Source of the DNA: Tuctoria greenei
Lineage: Eukaryota; Streptophyta; Magnoliopsida; Poales; Poaceae
DNA: 64,000 nt
Reading direction: 5' to 3'
Assembly: GCA_036927565.1 (NCBI GenBank)
Contig: JAYESD010000010.1
Location: 39,177,298 to 39,241,297, forward strand
Shown here: piece after piece, positions 34,329-46,500 of the stretch
Layout: each line of letters starts with the position of its first letter
Position numbering within the stretch: the stretch's first letter is position 1
Position numbers and translations under genes: made by a program
Notes under the pieces: generated by a model
What the model was told of the DNA's origin: nothing
Database searches by the model: none
The model's input: the letters and a program-made list of their open reading frames with translations, nothing else

Positions 34329-35196
34329 TGATGAGGACATCAACACTGTCGATACATCCGCACCCACTCAACAACCGGTTTTCGGTCCGATTACTCGCGC
34401 TCATGCACGTCAACTAAACTATCAGGTGAACTCATTCTTGTCCTTATGTCCATCTTATATAGACCGTGGAACAACGTGCTTTCTTGTTTTGCTTAGGAAC
34501 AATGGAGGGGAGCCAAAGGGAAGGGAATTCACGCGGACTGGATTTGGACAGCAGAACATCACTAACTTGTGACGGCTACCACGACTTGATACGGACTCCG
34601 ATCCGGGAGTTCAAGTACTTCTTGGAAAAATTACCAAGTCTACTTTTGAATGGATCTGACCTCATATCCATATCTGTTCAGAGTCGGCCGCAATCATTAT
34701 TTTAATTTGGAGACCTTTTCTGTCCATGGTGTTGTGTCACCAAAATTGGGCCCATGGCCCTTGTATCATTGAGAGCCCATTAGGGACTTGTGATTAGGGT
34801 TTCTCACGACCCTAGGGAGGTATTAAACAGTAGCCGCTGCCCTCATTAGATGGTGGGTTTTGTTTATTCGAAAGTTGGCTTCTGTTGCTTTCTTGTACAC
34901 GCGCGTGTCGACTAGATCGTCCGTCTACTTGTATTTGGAGCCCCACTTTTTGATTGTTTCAATAGATCAGTTCTTGGTCTTATTGTTCTTGCATGTTCTT
35001 CAATTGCTTGCAGGAACAAAGGCCCTCGTGGTCAGGTTGACTGTGTGCCAGCAAGAACAATACAACTTCGGAGTCGGTGCACCGATCGCTAAGGCGCATC
35101 ATCCTGGGGATGGTGTAGTCGGATCGCCAACATCTTCTCCTCCACAAATCAAACCCTCCTATTCTCATCGAAAGATCGGGAACCAATGTCCTATCA
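34329..35196 (+). repeat. 3' LTR of E1
   Basis: 868 bp, TGATGAGGACATCAACACTG to GTCCTATCA. The first 250 bp continue the pol frame (GPITRAHARQLNYQV), ending at a stop after FGQQNITNL. By eye it differs from the 20526 LTR at more than a tenth of positions, which is much for a pair from one insertion. Confidence 0.85.
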
Positions 35197-38100
35197 CATA
35201 TTCTCCTGTCTTCTTCAGTATTTACTACATTACAACGCAGTGAACAAGCGGTACTCAAATAACCGTGAGGGATGGTAATTGCAATCAGTAGACACCAGGA
35301 TAACACGTCACGTACACCCGTGTGTGAGAAACGTGCAATGATCCTCACGACATCATACGCAGCAGCCTTTCACAAGAAACTCAAATGCCGAACAGGTCCC
35401 ACCATCGCCGGCATAAGGTCCCCGCATGGAGCGTGTCTGTGCTCGCTAGTAGATTTACACCTTACTGCCCTCAACCCACCACTATCGACAGTGGGCTATG
35501 CCTCGACACCCAAGTTATCAAGTTACATCGGTTTCCTAGGTTCCATATGCCTAGTATGCATCCGGTACAGTTCAAACTTGTCTAGCAGGGCCGCACACGG
35601 ATCAGTCGTCAATCGACACAAGCAGAGCTATGCACGTGAGACCACGTCTCACTGCATCCTATCCACTGCTCAGTCTCAAATTCATATTCATAAACCATTC
35701 TTTGATCAAATCTATCCCGTGTGATAGAATCCTATCTCGCGAGTAGATTCCAACTACTCGACTTCTACCGGATTCCTCAAAACATAAGCATGGTATTTTC
35801 TACTCGTCGGGCTCTAGACCTAACCAATACTCCATAGGATTTATGGGTCATGCAAGTTCAGTAACAAACACCTTATCCCTAATGCACAAAAATCATCCTA
35901 GACATAAGTGATACAAATAGAAACTTTGAAATAGCACTTAAATGCAAATTGGGGCTTGCCTGGCTACGAGTCAGAGGGAAAGTTAGCCTCTGGGAGGATG
36001 CTGTCCAAGGCCTCCGGCTCGTCCTCAATCTCAGTCACTATATGATATGCAATATATAAAGTACATGAGTGATAGTGAAACTATATAAAAGATCTTATAA
36101 ACACTGATCAGGTATGAAGATGACTTTAATTGTCTTTGGGATTTTTACAGTGGATACGAGGTTCTATGAGAAAGATCTGGACCGAGAATTGGAGATGTTC
36201 AAGGAAGCTTGGTCTCTAAAATTGCAACAAGTAAAATCCTTCTCTGAAATTTGGTATTAAATCTGGAGCTTTGTCATGGCTAACAGTAGATGATCATGGT
36301 AGAGGAAGTCTCACCGGTTACATGAAAATTTGTTTCATAATTTTCTGAGCTTCCTACAGGGAGAAATTGATTTTAAGAGTTTGGAATAAAATCTAGAAAT
36401 GTTTCTGTACGTTTTTGAATTTTCTATGTGCACAGGAGATTTACACACTGTTTGGTCCATTAAATGAAGTCCAATGAATTTGAAATTTTACTGGAGATCC
36501 AGGGTATTTTTAAGAGTGTTTTGACCAAAAATTGGAAATTTTCCAATAAGCAGGACAAGGGTAACTAATTTCCCAAGCAGTTAGCTCAAAGGAATTAATT
36601 ATGACAATTATAGGACTTTCATGTGCAACAAATTGCACCACTGCAAAGTTGGGATCAAGATGAGTCTACCAGAATTTATTCAGAATTATTTGAGTAAATC
36701 TACTAGGAGTAATTGATTTTCAAAGTTTGGATGAAATCTGGAATAAAATTTGTAATTGGAAACGTTTGAATTAATCAAACCGGGCCCCACTGTTTAAAAT
36801 GATCGAATCACAGCTGGGCCACATATGGGCCATAGGATTTAACCCACGCAGCCACAATCAATCCTACGGCCACAACAGATCCGAAGGGAGGAAAATCAGT
36901 CGCTGACCGGTGGGACCCGCCCATCTTCTTCAACCTCGCGGCACGGGCGGCGCCCGAGCTGCCGCGGCGGCCCTACGCCGGCTAGCTCACTGGCTCGGTT
37001 TTCCCGGCGATCACCTCTCCCCAAACTCGCTGCCTGAGCATAAACTTGTACACTGAGCACGGTGGTGGGGTCGGCGCCTACAGGCAGAGGCCGGAAGTGC
37101 GGTGGCGGCGGCTAGGGTTCCAGCCAAGTTGGAACCGCTGTCCCGTAGCCTAAACAGCATGGAAAATGGTTGGGAAGCTTCTAGAAATCATGGAGAAGAT
37201 GATTAAGAGGTTCAAATGCCGTGGAACGGCCTAAAATCCTGAGTTCGACGGTGCACCGACGGTCTTTCATTAGCGGCTACGAAAACTTGAAATCCGCCTT
37301 CATCTCTCGATAACATTCTTTCATTTTTGGTGAGCTGATGCGCCTAGAGGTCTAAAATATATTCCTTAATTGGATTGAAGAATGGTTGCACGTAGAAACA
37401 GAATTAAATCGATGACCTAGTGACCTTGGTATGAACTAGCTTTGGTAAAACTTGAAATACAGGAGCTAGGAGGCATGATAGGGGCTGAAACTTCACCAAC
37501 AGAATCTATGTATGTTTTCACACCTTATTGCTTTAAGGAAGAAGACGAGAACTTGCTTGTATTGGCTTTTCCTCGTGGAGCATAAGACTACCCAGCGGCT
37601 TCACCCGCAAGCTCCGAGAAGACTTCAAAATACCAAGGCAACAAGTAAGGGAAGAAGGAACCGATTGTACCAGAAGCTAGAGGGGAGCTCCGTACACCTT
37701 TTTGCTATTGCAATCGAGTGCCAACTCGGTCTACAACCTGAGATACACGGGGAGGCAGCAAGGGCGATGGTAAAAGCTCGGGAGAGAAAACAGAGGAAGA
37801 ACGCCGATGCTTTTCCACTCTGGTCAAAGGAGTAGATATAGAGAGGGAGGGGAGTAGGGAACACGCTATGTAGCAACTAAGAAAGCAGCTCCGTGGCATG
37901 CGTGTTGTGCGGTGTCACCACGGTGAGAAACATAGTGCTCACGCATTAGCTTCACTGACCAGTGGGTCCCACAGCCCCCATCCTCATCCCTTCTCTGTTC
38001 CATCAATTGACCCACCAACAATTGTCCAAAAATGCTAGATTTTTGTGGAGAGACTAAATAGATTACGTAGAATATGATTCTGAGATTAGATCATGAATTT

Positions 38101-38420
38101 GACCAAGTTTAATTGGAATTCAAAATTTGAATTTAAATTCGAATGGTATTCAATGGAGCCACTAAATTAAATAGCAAATGTGCTTCGGATTTTTTTTTGA
38201 AACTTTGCAGAGAGACTGTTTGGAATATTTGGAATTTAATGGTGAACTCAGATTTTTATTTTGACAAGGTTTGAACAAGAGCTGATTTGAATTTTTGAAT
38301 TCCTTCTATTGAAGCTTGAATTGGTTTGTTTTTTCAATTGCCCTTTTGATTTATTTTTTCTATTCAAATTTTAAATTCTCCTATCTGAACTTTGTACTTT
38401 GATTTTTTGTGGTTTTACAC
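35197..38420. other. repeat-like sequence, no gene supported
   Basis: 3.2 kb with no convincing host gene. 35930-36060 reads on the minus strand as a short acidic peptide (EIEDEPEALDSILPEANFPS) followed by a stop. It looks coding-like and may belong to a long gypsy LTR or leader. 36890-37140 is GC-rich. 36000-36780 and 38040-38420 are AT-rich with many near-repeats of AATTTG-type words. I suspect an old gypsy LTR, but no terminus or primer site was found. Confidence 0.4.
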
Positions 38421-39023
38421 TATTGACCTACGAGGTGTGTTATGTGTAGCATGATGAAAAGTAGGTTTTGGAGCAAACTTTACATGTTTTTGACTCATCA
38501 CAGCAGGTTTCAAGTGTTAACAATCGGTTCAGCACGTGCAACAAGTTTTGCTTGGTTGTTACATGATCTTGCTAGCATTATTTGCTTCTTTTCTTGTTTA
38601 GCTAGTCCATAACAAAAATCTATAACATGACCGTCTCTACCACAGTATGTACAATAAGATTTAACCTTATGTTCATGTCTAGAAGAACAAGCAACGTGTG
38701 AATTAGAAACCGAATGAGACAACACCCCTACTGACCTAAAAACCACCTCTTTTTGTTTAGGAATTGTTTCAATCAAACCACTTCCTAATGACTTAACCTT
38801 AGGTGGATGTGCTTTAGCACGAGCATGAGAATCAAAGCCTAAACCACTTTTATGATTGCAAGTCTTAGAAGAATTCAACAGCAAGTTTAAATTTTTATTC
38901 CCACTATAAACTGCTCTATTTTCCTATGCATGTCATCAAGTTTCTTAGACAAGTCTAGACAGTTTTCACATGAAGTTTTTCCTTTTAGTTTGCAATTAGA
39001 ACACGGAGGACAATATAAAAGCT
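38421..39023 (-). pseudogene. copia gag fragment with zinc knuckle
   Basis: The minus strand reads ENCLDLSKKLDDMHRKIEQF, then from 38884 LLNSSKTCNHKSGLGFDSHA and a CCHC zinc knuckle, CTYCGRDGHVIDFC. A stop near 38510 is followed by QKHVKFAPKPTF. This is the C-terminal half of a copia gag. It ends at about 38421 and abuts the truncated CACTA at 39024. It could be part of the antisense copia element whose LTR is at 61756-62341, but that link is unproven. Confidence 0.65.
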
Positions 39024-40002
39024 AGATAGGATTTGGCAGAGATTTGTAACCGTCCAACTCTTGAAATCTCTGAAAGTGGTGGTAAGTCACACGCTTCTTT
39101 CTGTCTTCGACCTAAAGAAAAGAAAGAAGTCATGAAATGGTTGAAGACTTTACAATTCCCAAATAGTTACGCGGCTAGTATAAAACGAGCCTTGAATGTG
39201 AACATTGGAAACCTCAATGGGTTGAAGACTCACGATTATCACATAATCATGGATAGACTCCTAACTGTTATGTTTCGGGGCTAGATAATGTGGTGTGGAA
39301 GGTTTTAGCCGAGCTCAACTATTTCTATAGACAGCTTTGTGCTAAAGAAATCAAGATAGGGATGATGGATAAGTTAGAGAAGGAGATACAAGTACTATGA
39401 TGTAAGATACAAAAAAAATTTCCGTCGGGTTTCTTCAATCCAATGCAACATCTGCTTATCCATCTTCCATTCGAAGATAAAGCTGACGATCCTGTGCAAT
39501 ACAGGTGAATGTATCACATTGAAAGAGCGCTACGATATCTGCAACCAATGGTTGGCAATAGGGCAAGGGTGGAAGGATGCATCACTGAAGCATTTACTCT
39601 TAAGGAAGTAGGATACTTTTCAAGTGTCTACTTTGTAGAAGAACACAATGTCAATACTACAGCGATGCGTTATAATGTTGACAAAGCACCCCCTTGTAGA
39701 GACCTCTCTATTTTTCAAACGAGAGGCACTACCGTTTGTAGCTACATGATCTACGACCTACCCGAACATGACAAGATGGCTTCTTTACTCTACATGTACG
39801 CAAATACAGATGGCATGAACAAATATTTTGAGTAAGTTTTTGTCCTACATTTATGCTAATCAACATATTTTGCTGCACATGTATTCTAAAAAGTGTTTTT
39901 TCACGTTCAGCGAGTTCCACAGGCAACATTGGCTACATAGGCATCAACCTACGACCAAACAATTAGAAGGGATGCAACGAGGTGGATTAAATGGAGGGTC
40001 GA
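39024..40002 (+). pseudogene. CACTA TNP2 transposase, middle part
   Basis: Reads EICNRPTLEISESGGKSHAS, then NGLKTHDYHIIMDRLL, the highly conserved part of TNP2 next to the catalytic region. The frame breaks at the TAG of 39282-39284, resumes as AELNYFYRQLCAKEI, and meets a stop near 39398 and a TGA near 39507. The DUF4218-like part follows (VGNRARVEGCITEAF, YFSSVYFVEEHNVN). An intron with GTAAGT at 39832 and AG at 39909-39910 separates the next exon (EFHRQHWLHRHQPTTKQ), which ends at the target duplication GTCGA of element B (39998-40002). Confidence 0.85.
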
Positions 40003-41364
40003 TGAAAGCATCTAGGCCCCCCCTCATGTAATATGGTTTTGGTGATTAATGACAACCATTGAACTTTACTAATGAATTTGTGAATGCAAGGTCCCCATAA
40101 ATACTCAATAAGATGAAATGATCAAGTCATTGGAGACCCATAGATACTCAACTTTCGAGATCAAACTCATGAGATAAAGACAAGACGTGAAGGCTCTATG
40201 TCTAAGTCACTCAATCAAAAATTGACATCATACAATGCTTAAGAATCATAAGAGAGCCTTGTGGAACAAATGTCTAAGAGGTCATTCGAGCAAGACACAG
40301 AAGATTCACTCAAAACAACTCGAAGCAAACAAAATCAACTCACCGGATCAACCGATGATTTCCAAAATGAGCACATCGGTCGAGTTGATTTAACTGAAGA
40401 AAAAGACCTCAGACAAATGAACTCACCGGATCATCCGATGTGAAGGGATCAACAACATCGGTGCATCAGTAAAGTTTGCAGTACAATTGGAACAAGTGAA
40501 GCACCGGATCATCCGATGTGCAGACTTACACACATCGGTTGATACTCCAGTAAGCATCAAGATCAAGCAAATTCTGGAGGAAGAGCCACCGGATCATCCG
40601 ATGAGAAGACTGGGGAAACATCGGTCTAATAACGGTAATATTTGACACAATGACGTCAGCCAAAGTAATTACACCGATGATAACTAGAGGGGAGACATCG
40701 GATCATCTGGTGTTCACAGTAAAGTTCTGTCAGCCTACTTCTCCAGCGGCTATTTCAGTTAAGCTGGCTATAAAACCCCTCTAACCCAGTCATTTCGACA
40801 AGTCTTGATCACCTGAAGCCCACTACACATCCAAGAGCATTCAAGACTATAGAGCATACATTTCCACACCTTTAGATCATTTGTAATAGGCTAGAGAGAA
40901 GCTTGTGTGTGTTCTTTCTTTGTGATTGAACTCTCTAGGCTAGTGAGAAGTTGAAGAAGATCGTTCCGGAGCTTGCCAAGGTGTGTGTGGAAGCCCGAAA
41001 CTTCGAAGGTTGTACAAGGCTTGAGCTCCACCTTGCCGGAGATGGCGAACGGAGAAGATTAGTGAAGACTCCATTGTCTCGGTGACATTGGAAGTGGCAA
41101 AACCCTTCGGTGGGTGCCACAACGTGGATGTAGGAAGATCCTTGCGATCTTGCCGAACCACGGGATAAACCTTCGTGTCCCCTAGCGCTTGCATTTCTCT
41201 CCCTCTCTTTACATTATGCAATCTTTGCTTCACAAGTTATATTTACGTTGATTGCATAGTTAGAACCGCATTGGGAATTGGGCTTAAGTAGTTCATTTTT
41301 AATTGTCTTAAAATTTGAAAGAAAGCCCAATTCACCCCCCCTCTTGGGCGTTTTGATCCTTACA
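40003..41364 (+). repeat. 5' LTR of element B
   Basis: 1,362 bp. It carries about four copies of CACCGGATCATCCGATG or close variants and several CATCGGT half-sites between about 40340 and 40720. A TATA box (TATAAAA) is at 40769-40775. It ends GATCCTTACA. A 60-codon reading at 40261-40443 is in both LTRs but spans the palindromes and has no motif, so it is not counted as a gene. Confidence 0.95.
40769..40775 (+). promoter_or_regulatory. TATA box, 5' LTR of B
   Basis: TATAAAA in GGCTATAAAACCCCTC, just downstream of the palindrome cluster. It is repeated at 51476-51482 in the 3' LTR. Confidence 0.7.
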
Positions 41365-41366
41365 AT

Positions 41367-41378
41367 TGGTATCAGAGC
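41367..41378 (+). other. primer binding site of element B
   Basis: TGGTATCAGAGC, complementary to the 3' end of initiator-Met tRNA, two bases after the LTR end. Confidence 0.9.
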
Positions 41379-41424
41379 AAGGTTGCTCATAGGATCATTC
41401 TAGCTTCACCGCTAGAGAGCAAAA

Positions 41425-43548
41425 ATGGCCAAGGTTGGGGGTTCGGTTCCTATCTTCGAGGGCAAGAATTTTGCCTATTGGAAAGCACGCATGCGCGCTT
41501 ACCTTGAGGCCATTGCCCCCGAAGTTTGTGAAGTGACTCATGCGGGATTTGGAGAACTTAACTATGTGGGTGATCAAGTTAAGTGGGATGCTAAGGCTAG
41601 GAATGCTATTTATGAATGCATAAGTCAAGATGTCTTCTCTAGGATTGCTAGTAAGGAGAAAGCTTGTGAAATTTGGGCTTGCTTGATAGAAATCCATGAG
41701 GGCTCATCTCGTGTAAAGGAACTTAAATATCACATGCTCAAAGCTAAATATGATGAATTTAAGATGCTTCCTCATGAAAATGTTAATGAAATGTTTTCAC
41801 GCTTAAATGTTCTCATTGAGGAAATTAATGCTCTTGACATTGCGTCTCTTGGCAAGGGACTTATTAACCGCAAGATCCTCATGCTCCTTCCCAAGCCAAA
41901 GTACAACATCATCAACTCCATGCTCCAAAAGGAATCACTTGACAACATTGAAGTTTCAGAGCTCATTGGAGAAATACACGCTCATGAGATGAGTGTACTT
42001 GGGATGATGGAGCAATCATCATCAAAAACAATTGCTCTAAAGGCCTCCACCAAGAAGACAAGCTTCAAGAAGAAGAAGGTGGTTGAGCCTAGCTCAAGTG
42101 AAGAAGAGCAAGCGTCAAGTGAAGATGACGATGATGAGCTTGCCTTGATGATGAGAAAGTTCTCACGCTTGAACTCCAAGATCACCAAAAAGGGATACAC
42201 CTTTGATCCCAAGAAGAAGGCATTTCTACCAAGAAGAGACGATCGCAAGATATGCTACAATTGCGGAGATCAAGGCCACATCTCTTATGACTGTCCAAAA
42301 TCGGACAAAAGGAGAGAGAACTACAAAGGCAAGCAACGCAAGCTTGAAGAAAGTGATGATAATGAAGAAGAAGCCAAGCCCAAACCAAGAGCCTTTGGGA
42401 AGAAGAATCAAGACAAGGGCAAGAAGGCAAGACTCTTCCCAAAGAGGAGAAGTGGTCCACAAAAGGTGTTTATGTGTGAGGCAAATGAATGGGTCACCGA
42501 CGAAGAAACAAGTGATGAAGAGAGTGAAGAAGAAGAAAGCTTGGCCGGCCTTGCCATTGCCAACCATGAAGACTCATCTCTTCCTCCACCACCCATGTGC
42601 CTCATGGCTAAAGGTAACACCAAGGTATGTGACGACTCTAGTGATGATGAGCTTTCCCCCGATGATTTAACTTCTTTGATTAATGAATATCATGCTATCA
42701 TTAAGAGAGAGAAGAGTAAGGTTAAAACTCTTGAAGAAATTCGTGCTAAACTTGAGAGTGCTAACCTTGATTTGCTTGACAAGTATGAAAGCATACTCAA
42801 AGAGCATGACACGCTCAAATCTCATGTCAAGCAAATTGAGGAAGAAAATGCTAAAATCAAGGTAGACAATGATGAGCTCAACATAGCACACCAAACTCTC
42901 TTGGAGGAGCACAACAAGCTAACTCATGAACACCAAACACTTAACATTGCTCATGACATGCTTGATCAAGAGTTAAAAGATGCAAAGAGACAAACTCTTA
43001 ATGATAAGATATCCATTACTTCGCATGTCTCTAATGTCTTGGACAAGTCTTTGTCTTTGAAAGCTAATGCTAGGGAGAAGGACTTGTTGGAAGAAATTGA
43101 AAGTCTCTGCACTAGTGTGGCTAGACTTTCAAAAGGTGAAGTCAAGCACAAGGAAATCCTCTTCCAACAAGCAAAAGCCTTCAACAAAAGAGGACTTGGA
43201 TCCTTCCCGGTGCCCAACAAAGGAAAGGTGCCCTCACCGGAGCTTAGAACAAGCTTCATCAAGGAAGTTGGTTCTTATTGCCAACATTGTGAGGTCACCG
43301 GTCACCACACAAGGGAGTGTCCTCTTCCTAACCGACCTTCACCTAAATTGCCTACTAACTACAAATCTATTTTTAATGATCGCTATTATCTTCTTAGCAA
43401 AGTGAATGGCAAGGTGAAAGCTAGGTTCATTGGCAAAGACATGAAGAGCATGAAGGGGAAGCTCCCCAAGCAACTTTGGGTCCCAAAGACACTTGTATCT
43501 CACATACAAGGACCTAAGTTGGCTTGGGTGCCTAAAGTCAAAAATTAA
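41425..43548 (+). CDS. gag of sirevirus-like element B
   Basis: A 707-residue gag, open from ATG 41425 (AAAAATGGCC) to TAA 43546-43548. It has an N-terminal gag core (YWKARMRAYLEAI, LKYHMLKAKYDEFKML, RILMLLPKPKYN equivalent near 41870), a CCHC zinc knuckle CYNCGDQGHISYDC at about residues 276-289, and a Lys-rich and acidic linker. A long coiled-coil-like region covers about residues 420-600 (KVKTLEEIRAKLESANLDLL). A second CCHC motif, CQHCEVTGHHTREC, lies at about residue 618. It would form the virus-like particle and bind element RNA in the cytoplasm. It is much longer than most copia gags, as is usual in sireviruses. This is the only full-length retroelement ORF in the window without a stop. 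Confidence 0.92.
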   Translation: MAKVGGSVPIFEGKNFAYWKARMRAYLEAIAPEVCEVTHAGFGELNYVGDQVKWDAKARNAIYECISQDVFSRIASKEKACEIWACLIEIHEGSSRVKELKYHMLKAKYDEFKMLPHENVNEMFSRLNVLIEEINALDIASLGKGLINRKILMLLPKPKYNIINSMLQKESLDNIEVSELIGEIHAHEMSVLGMMEQSSSKTIALKASTKKTSFKKKKVVEPSSSEEEQASSEDDDDELALMMRKFSRLNSKITKKGYTFDPKKKAFLPRRDDRKICYNCGDQGHISYDCPKSDKRRENYKGKQRKLEESDDNEEEAKPKPRAFGKKNQDKGKKARLFPKRRSGPQKVFMCEANEWVTDEETSDEESEEEESLAGLAIANHEDSSLPPPPMCLMAKGNTKVCDDSSDDELSPDDLTSLINEYHAIIKREKSKVKTLEEIRAKLESANLDLLDKYESILKEHDTLKSHVKQIEEENAKIKVDNDELNIAHQTLLEEHNKLTHEHQTLNIAHDMLDQELKDAKRQTLNDKISITSHVSNVLDKSLSLKANAREKDLLEEIESLCTSVARLSKGEVKHKEILFQQAKAFNKRGLGSFPVPNKGKVPSPELRTSFIKEVGSYCQHCEVTGHHTRECPLPNRPSPKLPTNYKSIFNDRYYLLSKVNGKVKARFIGKDMKSMKGKLPKQLWVPKTLVSHIQGPKLAWVPKVKN

Positions 43549-43562
43549 CTTCATGTGTGTAG

Positions 43563-46500
43563 GTGAACTACAAAGCCGGAGGAAAGCATTGGGTACTCGA
43601 TAGCGGGTGCACTCAACACATGACCGGCAATGATGGTATGTTCACCACCATAGAAAACCCCGGTAATCATGAACAAGTCACTTTTGGTGACAATTCTAAG
43701 GGTAAGGTAATAGGATTAAGTAAAATTGCTATCTCTAATGATTTATCCATTTCTAATGTGTTGTATGTTAAGTCGCTTAGCTTTAATCTACTTTCCATTG
43801 CACAACTTTGTGATCTTGGACTAACATGCACATTTAGCAAAAATGATGTTGTTGTGAGTAGTGAGACAAGCAAAGAGCTAATCTTCAAAGGGTTTCCGCA
43901 TGGACATCTCTACTTAGTAGACTTCTCCAACAAGAATGCTAGCCTAACCACTTGTCTTTTCACTAAGACAAGCATGGGTTGGCTATGGCACCGACGCATA
44001 GCACACATTGGAATGAGCAAACTCAAGAAGTCATTCAAGCTTGGGATGGTGACCGGCGTGAAGGATGTGACGTTTGAGAAGAACAAGCTTTGTAGCGCTT
44101 GTCAAGCCGGGAAGCAAGTTGCTTCACACCACCCAATGAAGACAATGGTGTCAACCTCCAAGCCACTTGAACTACTCCACATGGACCTCTTCGGACCGTC
44201 CACATACCAAAGCCTTGGCGGTAACCTCTATTGTCTTGTTATAGTTGATGACTACTCTCGCTATGCTTGGACTCTATTTTTAGGTGACAAGAGTGAAACT
44301 CCGGAAGTGTTCAAGACCTTTGCCAACTGTGCTCAAAGGGAATTCCAACTTCCCATTATCAAGGTCTGGAGTGACAACGGCACCGAATTCAAGAACTACA
44401 ATATTGGGGAATGGTGTGACCGTGAAGGTGTGAAGCATGAATTCTCCGCCACATACACTCCTCAACAAAACGGCGTCGTTGAGAGGAAGAACAAAACCCT
44501 CATCACTCTTGCAAGAGCAATGCTTGATGACTACGGCACGTCGGAGAAGTTTTGGGCCGAAGCAATCAACACGGCGTGTCATGCCGCAAACAGGGTCTAT
44601 CTTCACCGACTACTTCAAAAGACCCCATATGAGCTTCTCATTGGGAGAAAGCCCAACATCTCCTACTTTAGAGTCTTTGGGTGCAAATGCTACATCTACC
44701 GCAAGAAAAGGCTCGGTAAGTTTGAAAGAAGATGTGATGTTGGCATTTTTCTTGGTTATGCATCAAACTCAAAAGCATATCGAGTATTCAACCAAACCTC
44801 CAGTCTAGTTGAAGAAAGTTGTGATGTTGAGTTTGATGAGACTAATGGCTCCCAAGAGGAGAGTTTTGGTCATGATGAAATAGATGATGAGCCTCTACGA
44901 GAAGCCATGAAGAACATGACCATTGGAGACATCAAGCCGGAAGTTGAAGAGGGCCATGATCAAGGGGGAGCTTCAAGTTCCAACAACAACACCTCCATGG
45001 CGCCTCAAGTAGACGAAGAGGAGAAAGATGATCCATTGCCAACTCAAGACTCACAAGCAATTCAACATCAAGATGAAGAAGAAGTCCATGATCAAGTCCA
45101 ACCACAAGAGGAGCAACACGCATCACCACTGCCAAGTGCTTCACAACCACTTATGAGGCATGGACGCATCTCCAAGGCGCATCCAATGGACCAAATCATT
45201 GGAAGTCCTTCAAGGGGCGTAAGTACTTGTTCCCGCCACATCGCCTCATTTTGTGAGCACTACTCGTTTGTTTCGTGTGTAGAACCCACTCACGTTGAGG
45301 AAGCGCTCCAAGACCCAAATTGGGTGATGGCTATGCAAGAAGAACTCAACAACTTCATCCGCAATGAAGTTTGGGTGTTGGAGGAGTGACCCAAGGACAA
45401 GAATGTCATCGGAACAAAGTGGGTGTACCGCAACAAACAAGACGAGAATGGCGTTGTGGTCCACAACAAGGCAAGACTTGTGGCCAAAGGGTTCTCGCAG
45501 GTTGAAGGACTAGCCTTTGGGGAGACATTTGCTCCGGTCGCCCGGTTAGAGGCAATTTGTATTCTCCTTGCTTTTGCTTCACATCATAATATTACTCTTT
45601 ATCAAATGGATGTGAAAAGTGCCTTTCTTAATGGCTACATTAATGAGCTTGTTTATGTTGAACAACCTCCCGGGTTTGAAGATCCGAGGAATCCTAACCA
45701 TGTGTATAGGTTGCACAAGGCGCTCTACGGGCTCAAGCAAGCACCTAGGGCGTGGTATGAACGACTACGGGACTTCCTCATCATGCAAGGATTTAAGATC
45801 GGGAGGGTGGACACCACACTCTTCACCAAAGACATCAACGGAGATTTGTTCATTTGTCAAATTTATGTTGATGATATTATCTTTGGTTCAGCTAACGAAG
45901 CTCTTAGCCATGAGTTTGGCAAAATGATGTCTAGGGAATTCGAGATGTCAATGATTGGAGAGCTCAACTTCTTCCTTGGATTCCAAATCAAGCAACTTCA
46001 AGAGGGAACCTTCGTCTACCAAGAGAAATACACCAAGGAACTCTTGAAGAAATTTGAGATGGGAGATTGTAGCTCAAGAAGCACTCCAATGGCAACAAAT
46101 TGCCATCTCGACGCGGATAAGGACGGTAAACCTATTGACCAATCTCACTACCGCTCTATGATTGGTTCATTGCTTTATCTTACCGCATCTAGGCCCGACA
46201 TAATGTTTAGTGTATGCTTATGTGCTCGCTTTCAAGCGGCTCCTAAAGAATCGCATAAGAAGGCAGTCTTTAGGATACTTAGGTATCTTAAGCATACCCC
46301 TAGTATGGGCTTGTGGTACCCTAAAGGTACAACCTTCCAACTCTTGGGATACTCGGATTCGGACTTTGCCGGATGCCGCGTGGATCGCAAGAGTACCTCC
46401 GGTGGGTGCCACTTGCTTGGGCGTTCCCTAGTATCTTGGTCTAGCAAAAAGCAAAATTTCGTGGCTTTGTCCACCGCGGAAGCGGAGTATATAGCGGCCG

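Larger units (their letters stand above)
20526..35196 (+). mobile_element. gypsy element E1 (CRM-like), split by E2
   Basis: Forward Ty3/gypsy element in two parts: 20526-25469 (5' LTR, leader, gag, protease, RT) and 33025-35196 (end of pol, 3' LTR). The antisense element E2 lies between, and about 400 bp encoding RNase H is missing at the junction. LTRs begin TGATGAGGACATC and end TATCA. The primer site is a variant of TGGTATCAGAGC. A single long gag-pol reading whose end runs into the 3' LTR, without a visible chromodomain, fits the centromeric retrotransposon (CRM) lineage. That placement is inference. The bases outside the two LTRs (GTCCA left, CATAT right) do not match, so the ends may not come from one insertion. 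Confidence 0.75.

Noticed and set aside
37512..37835. 107-codon plus-strand reading as a host gene
   Set aside because: No recognisable motif, no promoter or splice context, and surrounded by repeat-like sequence.
40261..40443. 60-codon reading present in both LTRs of element B
   Set aside because: It spans the palindrome words, has no motif, and is conserved only because the LTRs are recent duplicates.
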